This document shows positions 45,461 through 49,476 of a DNA stretch of 49,476 bases, in pieces (position 1 is the stretch's first letter; the number at the start of each line of letters is the position of its first letter). This DNA comes from Calothrix membranacea FACHB-236 (GTDB lineage Bacteria; Cyanobacteriota; Cyanobacteriia; Cyanobacteriales; Nostocaceae). The position numbers were made by a program, and so were the translations under genes. Below the pieces are notes generated by a model, which was not told the origin of the DNA, searched no databases, and saw only the letters and a program-made list of their open reading frames with translations. The stretch covers positions 1-49,476 of the forward strand of contig NZ_JACJPX010000060.1 in NCBI RefSeq assembly GCF_014696315.1. Direction: 5' to 3'.

Positions 45461-46024
45461 ATGGTACATTCACCAACTAAACCCCTGACTTTGGAGGAGT
45501 TTTTAAAACTCCCAGAAACCAAGCCAGCTAGTGAATATATTAATGGACAAGTAATTCCAAAACCGATGCCACAGGGAAAACATAGTAGACTTCAGGGTGA
45601 ACTAATTAGTTCTATCAATGCCTTAGTTAAGCCTCAAAAAATTGCCCTAGCCTTTCCTGAATTGCGGTGTACATTTGGCGGACGTTCAATTATTCCAGAT
45701 ATCGCTGTGTTTGCTTGGGAAAGAATTCCTTTGGATGCAAGTGGAGATATAGCAAATGTTTTTGAAACGCATCCAGATTGGACAATTGAAATTTTATCAC
45801 CTGACCAAAGTCAAACGAAAGTAACCGGAAATATTTTACATTGTCTTAAGTATGGTAGTAGTTTAGGTTGGCTACTAGATCCAGATGAAAAATCTGTTTT
45901 AGTCTATCCCCCAAAACAGCAACCAATACTTTTACAAGAAGAAGATGAAATATTGCCAGTTCCAGATTTAACGAAAAATTTTCAATTGACTGTAGGGCAA
46001 TTATTTGGCTGGTTAAAGCTATAG
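45461..46024 (+). CDS. Uma2 family (DUF820) endonuclease-fold protein
   Basis: A second Uma2 protein, 187 aa, of a different subgroup from the one between the permeases. The pattern is KPLTLEEFLKLPETKPASEY at the start, LRCTFGGRSIIPDIAVFAW with the catalytic-type Asp, TIEILSPDQSQTKVT with the Glu, and GWLLDPDEKSVLVY. The PD-(D/E)xK residues look intact. A Shine-Dalgarno-like GGGAG lies 9 bases before the ATG. Being 21 bp after livF, it may ride on the transporter transcript. Function unknown. Confidence 0.88.
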   Translation: MVHSPTKPLTLEEFLKLPETKPASEYINGQVIPKPMPQGKHSRLQGELISSINALVKPQKIALAFPELRCTFGGRSIIPDIAVFAWERIPLDASGDIANVFETHPDWTIEILSPDQSQTKVTGNILHCLKYGSSLGWLLDPDEKSVLVYPPKQQPILLQEEDEILPVPDLTKNFQLTVGQLFGWLKL

Positions 46025-46038
46025 GATATTTTAGGTGA

Positions 46039-46263
46039 ATTAGTTCTAACCAGCTTCTAGAACGATATAATAAGCGCTGGAATAATAGTGCAGAAATTGA
46101 CTGCTTAACTTTTATAAAACTAATAAAATTGGTATCAGTTCATATTAATACTGACGGTAGCGCTGACCTTTTTTATGATGATGGTGAGCTATTTGGCGGT
46201 CATACAATTATTGTCTCTATTGATTGTAACGGAGTTTGTGAAGATGCTCAAATCGCAGGCTAA
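46039..46263 (+). pseudogene. C-terminal remnant of a DUF2262-like protein
   Basis: An open frame of 74 codons follows an in-frame TGA at 46036-46038 and has no ATG. Its translation contains LLERYNKRWN, then DGSADLFYDDGELFGGH, TIIVSIDCNG and a final AQIAG, which match the C-terminal half of DUF2262-type proteins (acidic DGxLFxGH followed by IIVS). The N-terminal half is absent upstream, where the Uma2 gene ends 14 bases before this frame opens. This is best read as a gene fragment left by deletion or insertion, not an expressed gene. Confidence 0.55.
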
Positions 46264-46335
46264 TACTGCGTCAATAGAAATTAAAATGTATTCTTGGCTC
46301 TAAGAGATTATTTATTAAGTAAAAATAAGATTACT

Positions 46336-46483
46336 GTAGGGTGTGTTAGGCGCTGATTTCCAATATGATTTGTCACGTAATAACTATCTTAGCGCCTAAC
46401 GCACCATCCACGCGGCGGTGCGTTACGGCTAAATTTCATTGTCTCTAAGTCTCAAATACTTTCATAGCCGTAACACACCCTAC
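46336..46483. mobile_element. 148-bp MITE-like element
   Basis: Perfect 13-bp terminal inverted repeats, GTAGGGTGTGTTA (46336-46348) and TAACACACCCTAC (46471-46483), enclose a non-coding centre. Inside is a second perfect hairpin, TAACGCACC/GGTGCGTTA (46397-46405 and 46417-46425). The GTAGGGTGTGTTA end with GGTGCGTTACGG is a widespread non-autonomous element type in cyanobacteria. No clear target-site duplication is visible. Confidence 0.75.
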
Positions 46484-46799
46484 TTAAGATTTACTTTATA
46501 AAGTCTCTCTTACTGTTAAACACTTCCGATGGCTAATTATTGAGCCGACAGTAATTAATTTATCTTGTGATTTTCTTATCTCTATTATCCCTTTGCTATA
46601 CATAAGGGTAACAATTTCTCATTGAAACTATTTTCTGTTCTTGCTTGTAAGAAAAATTGCTACACCTTTAATCTTCTACAAGTGAATTAAGTTTTTACAA
46701 AAGATTACAATATTTATCATATATTTAGATTGTTAGCCTGATTGTTAAGTATCTATCTTTGTGTAGATGCGAATTTTATTAGCATAAATTACTAAATCT
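46484..46799. other. AT-rich upstream region of the histidine phosphatase gene
   Basis: About 316 bp of AT-rich DNA, with nothing recognisable apart from its likely promoter role. Confidence 0.4.
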
Positions 46800-47447
46800 A
46801 TGAGCCAAATTATCTGGATCGCAAGACACGCTAACCGCCTCGACTTCGTTAACCCTGATTGGTTCCTCACTGCTGAACGACGCTACGATCCACCTTTATC
46901 TGACGATGGTTTTATTCAAGCTAAGCAGCTAGCTAACCGCCTCCAAAAAGAGAAAATCAGCCATATTTTCGCTTCCCCTTTTCTGCGAACTGTGCAAACA
47001 GCCAATGCGGTTGCCCAAGCGCTAGATTTACCGATTAAATTAGAAACTGGTTTGAGTGAATGGCTCAATCCCGCTTGGATGACAGAAGAACCTCAAAGAC
47101 TTTCAACGCCAGCGTTAGCAGAATTATTCCCCAGAATAGATGTGAGTTACACGCCGCGGATTGCTGCCAAATATCCCGAAACAAAAGAACAAGTAAGGGT
47201 ACGTTCAGGACAAACGGCTAGATGTTTAGCGGTGGAAAATTACCCACAGAACATTTTATTAGTAGCGCATGGTGCTTCTGTATTAGGGGCAGCTATGGGT
47301 TTAGTAGGAGAAATTGCTCAAGTTGAAGTAAAAGCCTCTTTATGTTCTTTAGTAAAAGTAGTGCTTAAAGACTCAGAATGGTTGTTAGAACTTAAGGGAG
47401 ATACTTCTCATTTAATGGAAGTAGAGGAAGTAATTCGATTTGTTTAA
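46800..47447 (+). CDS. Histidine phosphatase family protein
   Basis: A 215-aa branch-1 histidine phosphatase (phosphoglycerate-mutase-like fold). The catalytic His is H10 in IARHANRLDF; the usual RHG triplet is RHA here. The second His is H157 in LLVAHGASV. PPLSDDGFIQAKQLANRL, HIFASPFLRTVQTA and GLSEWLNPAW are family features, and the RLDFVNPDW segment recalls the UBASH3/TULA-type subgroup. The substrate (sugar phosphate, nucleotide or protein phosphate) cannot be assigned. It lies 89 bp before the glucokinase start on the same strand, so a sugar-phosphate connection is possible but not shown. Confidence 0.88.
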   Translation: MSQIIWIARHANRLDFVNPDWFLTAERRYDPPLSDDGFIQAKQLANRLQKEKISHIFASPFLRTVQTANAVAQALDLPIKLETGLSEWLNPAWMTEEPQRLSTPALAELFPRIDVSYTPRIAAKYPETKEQVRVRSGQTARCLAVENYPQNILLVAHGASVLGAAMGLVGEIAQVEVKASLCSLVKVVLKDSEWLLELKGDTSHLMEVEEVIRFV

Positions 47448-47536
47448 ATCTCTAAGAGGATTTAAAAATCCTCGCTTCCGCTAATCTAGATACATTGCCA
47501 TTTACTGAGAAAGTTACTAATTTACTGATAAGTTTT

Positions 47537-48589
47537 ATGACATTATTACTAGCAGGAGATATCGGCGGCACAAAAACTATTCTGCGATTAAGTGAAATAG
47601 CAGACTCACCAGGAATTTCGGAAACATCAGAAGCCCAGACGTTACGCAATATTTATGAGGAAACTTTTCACAGTCAGGATTTTCCTGATTTAGTGCCTAT
47701 AGTCCAGCAGTTCCTCGTTAAAGCCAAGTCCGCGACACCACAAAAGGCTTGCTTTGCGATCGCAGGGCCAGTGGTGAATAATACTGCCAAGCTGACAAAT
47801 TTAGCTTGGTATTTGGATAGCGAACGTCTACAACAAGAACTGGGAATTGGTTCTGTTTCGCTGATTAATGACTTTGCAGCCGTTGGTTATGGCATTTTTG
47901 GCTTAAACAGCAAGCATTTGCTAACTTTACAACCTGGAAAATCAAAACACGATGCACCCATTGCCATTATTGGTGCTGGTACGGGATTAGGACAGGGCTT
48001 TTTAATTAAGCAGGGAGAACATTACCAGGTTTTTCCCTCAGAAGGTGGACACGCCGACTTTGCTGCGCGCAACGAGTTAGAGTTTCGGCTAATGAAATAC
48101 TTGCTGGATAAACATGATATCCAGCGCGTTTCTGTAGAACGGGTAGTTTCTGGACTGGGAATTATCTCCATTTACCAGTTTTTGCGCGATCAAAAAGTTG
48201 CTGTGGAATCACCAGATATCGCTCACATTGTGAGAACCTGGGAACAAGAGGCAGGAAAATTAGAGAAAAGTGTCGATCCGGCTGCAACTATTGGTATTGC
48301 TGCCCTACAAAAACGCGATCGCCTTTCGGAACAAACTATGCAATTATTTGTAGAAATATATGGTGCAGAAGCGGGAAATCTCGCCATTAAACTTCTACCT
48401 TATGGCGGATTGTATATTGCTGGTGGTATTGCTCCGAAAATCCTGCCTTTAATGCAAGAGGGTAGTTTCCTGTTAAACTTCACCCAAAAAGGAAGGATGC
48501 GTTCTCTCCTCGAAGAAATACCGATATATATTATTCTCAACCAACAAGTAGGGTTAATTGGTGCTGCTTTATATGCAGCTAGGTTATAA
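47537..48589 (+). CDS. glk: Glucokinase
   Basis: A 350-aa ATP-dependent glucokinase of the Glk (non-ROK) family, making glucose 6-phosphate. The phosphate loop LAGDIGGTKTILRL is at the N-terminus. LINDFAAVGYGI (glucose and catalytic Asp region), GAGTGLGQGFL, SEGGHADFAARNELE and VERVVSGLGIISIYQF all match the family. The ATG at 47537 gives the usual N-terminus; a TTG at 47495 is the only upstream alternative. It supplies glucose 6-phosphate from glycogen or imported sugar and so connects loosely with glgB elsewhere in the window. Confidence 0.95.
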   Translation: MTLLLAGDIGGTKTILRLSEIADSPGISETSEAQTLRNIYEETFHSQDFPDLVPIVQQFLVKAKSATPQKACFAIAGPVVNNTAKLTNLAWYLDSERLQQELGIGSVSLINDFAAVGYGIFGLNSKHLLTLQPGKSKHDAPIAIIGAGTGLGQGFLIKQGEHYQVFPSEGGHADFAARNELEFRLMKYLLDKHDIQRVSVERVVSGLGIISIYQFLRDQKVAVESPDIAHIVRTWEQEAGKLEKSVDPAATIGIAALQKRDRLSEQTMQLFVEIYGAEAGNLAIKLLPYGGLYIAGGIAPKILPLMQEGSFLLNFTQKGRMRSLLEEIPIYIILNQQVGLIGAALYAARL

Positions 48590-48749
48590 CAGCTAGTACC
48601 ACTAGGCGGAATTTAAAATTCTTTCATTCAAAATTCAAATTTCCCAAGGCTTGCTTTATAAGCTTTTGTTGTCTTTTGAATCTGAACTTTATTTCCGCTT
48701 TGCTGTACTAGCAGCATCAGTGATATCCACATCATCTGAAGCAAAAACT

Positions 48750-49352
48750 ATGACAATCAAATTTTTATTGCCCCTATTTACCGCCACACTTTTGAGTAGC
48801 GGATCTTTGTTGGTAGATGCACGTCAACCCAAGCCAAAGGTTACTCCCGCCAAAGCAACAGTTACTCAACCTGTGCAGCCACAATGGAAGGTGTATACTG
48901 GCCCAGATGGGCGTTTTAGCGTGTTAATGCCGGGAATCCCCAAAAGGGATAGTCAATCGCAAAAAACCTATATGGGGGAAATCAACCTTGAAATATTCAT
49001 CGCTCAACCACCAAAACAGGAAGTAGCTTATATAGTTACTTATAATGATTTCCCCTATAGTTATGGTGAATTGGCAAATCCACAAGCAGTCCTGAATAAT
49101 GCTAGAGATTTGGCTTTAAAAACTACGAAAAGCAATTTAATTAGCCAGCGGGATATTCGTAGTCCGAATGGTCATCCAGGAAAAGAAATTGAGTATATTA
49201 ATTCTGGTGGTAAAGTCACTAAAAGTCGAATGTATTTTGCTCAAGGGCGCTTGTATCAAGTGATGGCGATAACTACCAAAAAACAACGCCGCAGTTTAGC
49301 TAAAACCATTAATGGTTATTTAAATTCCTTCAATGTGGTTTTAAAAGCTTGA
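48750..49352 (+). CDS. Secreted protein of unknown function
   Basis: A 200-aa protein. The signal peptide (TIKFLLPLFTATLLSSGSLL) is likely cut near VDA-RQ at about 26, followed by a Lys/Pro/Thr/Val-rich linker (KPKVTPAKATVTQPVQP). A single compact domain of about 150 aa starts at WKVYTGPDGRFSVLMPGIPK and contains YIVTYNDFPYSY, NGHPGKEIEYI and SRMYFAQGRLYQVMAI. This pattern is frequent in cyanobacterial extracytoplasmic proteins; no function is known to me. The ATG at 48750 places the signal peptide correctly; a TTG at 48651 would add 33 unlikely residues. Confidence 0.8.
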   Translation: MTIKFLLPLFTATLLSSGSLLVDARQPKPKVTPAKATVTQPVQPQWKVYTGPDGRFSVLMPGIPKRDSQSQKTYMGEINLEIFIAQPPKQEVAYIVTYNDFPYSYGELANPQAVLNNARDLALKTTKSNLISQRDIRSPNGHPGKEIEYINSGGKVTKSRMYFAQGRLYQVMAITTKKQRRSLAKTINGYLNSFNVVLKA

Positions 49353-49447
49353 TTTTCAAAGGCTATTTATAAAGTAAATATTAAGTAGGGGAGCCACTGC
49401 GTTCATTGGTGTCAACTTAACGCGAAACCCGCTTTGTAGCAAGGTTT

Positions 49448-49476
49448 TTGCCCTCACCCCCAACCCCTCTCCCACC
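49448..49476. repeat. CCCTCACCCCCAACCCCTCT repeat at the window edge
   Basis: This C-rich segment is a common dispersed repeat in cyanobacterial genomes and is cut by the window end. The preceding GTTCATTGGTGTCAACTTAA near 49400 also looks like repeat material. Confidence 0.5.

Overview
The window comes from a filamentous, probably heterocyst-forming cyanobacterium (Nostoc/Calothrix/Tolypothrix type). The evidence is the many GCGATCGC (HIP1) octamers, the heptanucleotide tandem arrays of the STRR class (CCCCART, TTTGTCA, TGTTGAC, AAATCTA) known from heterocystous cyanobacteria, the longer dispersed GC-rich repeats typical of Nostocales, AT-rich intergenic DNA, and cyanobacterial proteins such as BtpA and the VKOR-thioredoxin fusion. 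No rRNA, tRNA, CRISPR array, prophage or intact insertion sequence was found. The content is chromosomal and mostly housekeeping.

Layout. Bases 1-6300 (minus strand): a short, apparently truncated PAS protein, a CHASE2-PAS-GGDEF diguanylate cyclase, a VKOR-thioredoxin disulfide-forming protein and btpA, with a dense repeat block between the last two. Bases 6300-16210: a repeat-rich leader, rimO, a DEAD-box RNA helicase, an aldo/keto reductase (minus), dnaK, an acetoacetate-decarboxylase-like protein and an HtrA/HhoA-type protease. Bases 16210-20600: a repeat-filled gap, glgB (minus), a small secreted protein and a small lipoprotein. Bases 21000-26450: an FtsL-like membrane protein followed by ftsI, convergent with yvcK-tsaE, then ruvC. 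Bases 26550-31210 (minus): metH and an alpha/beta hydrolase. Bases 32235-35005: a thioredoxin-fold protein with a single Cys, pyrH-frr overlapping by 14 bp, and a pentapeptide-repeat protein.

Bases 35287-39769: a SelD-associated-type FAD oxidoreductase without its SelD half, then a tight cluster of a GT87 integral membrane glycosyltransferase, a TVP38/VTT membrane protein and a GtrB/DPM1-like glycosyltransferase. Together these look like a polyprenyl-phosphate-sugar glycosylation module. Bases 40047-46024: a complete LIV/HAAT-type amino-acid ABC transporter (lipoprotein, two permeases, two ATPases), with one Uma2-family nuclease gene between the permeases and a second after the last ATPase. 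Then come a decayed DUF2262-like gene end, a 148-bp MITE-like element, a histidine phosphatase, glucokinase and a secreted protein of unknown function.

A recurring theme is small repeats entering coding sequence. Heptads encode a linker inside MetH and the C-terminal tail of TsaE, the btpA stop codon lies inside a heptad unit, and a dispersed repeat forms the C-terminus of the GT87 protein. No clearly new defence or mobile system is visible. The most interesting candidates are the three-gene glycosylation module, the SelD-less oxidoreductase, the cryptic FtsL-like gene and the repeat-derived protein segments.
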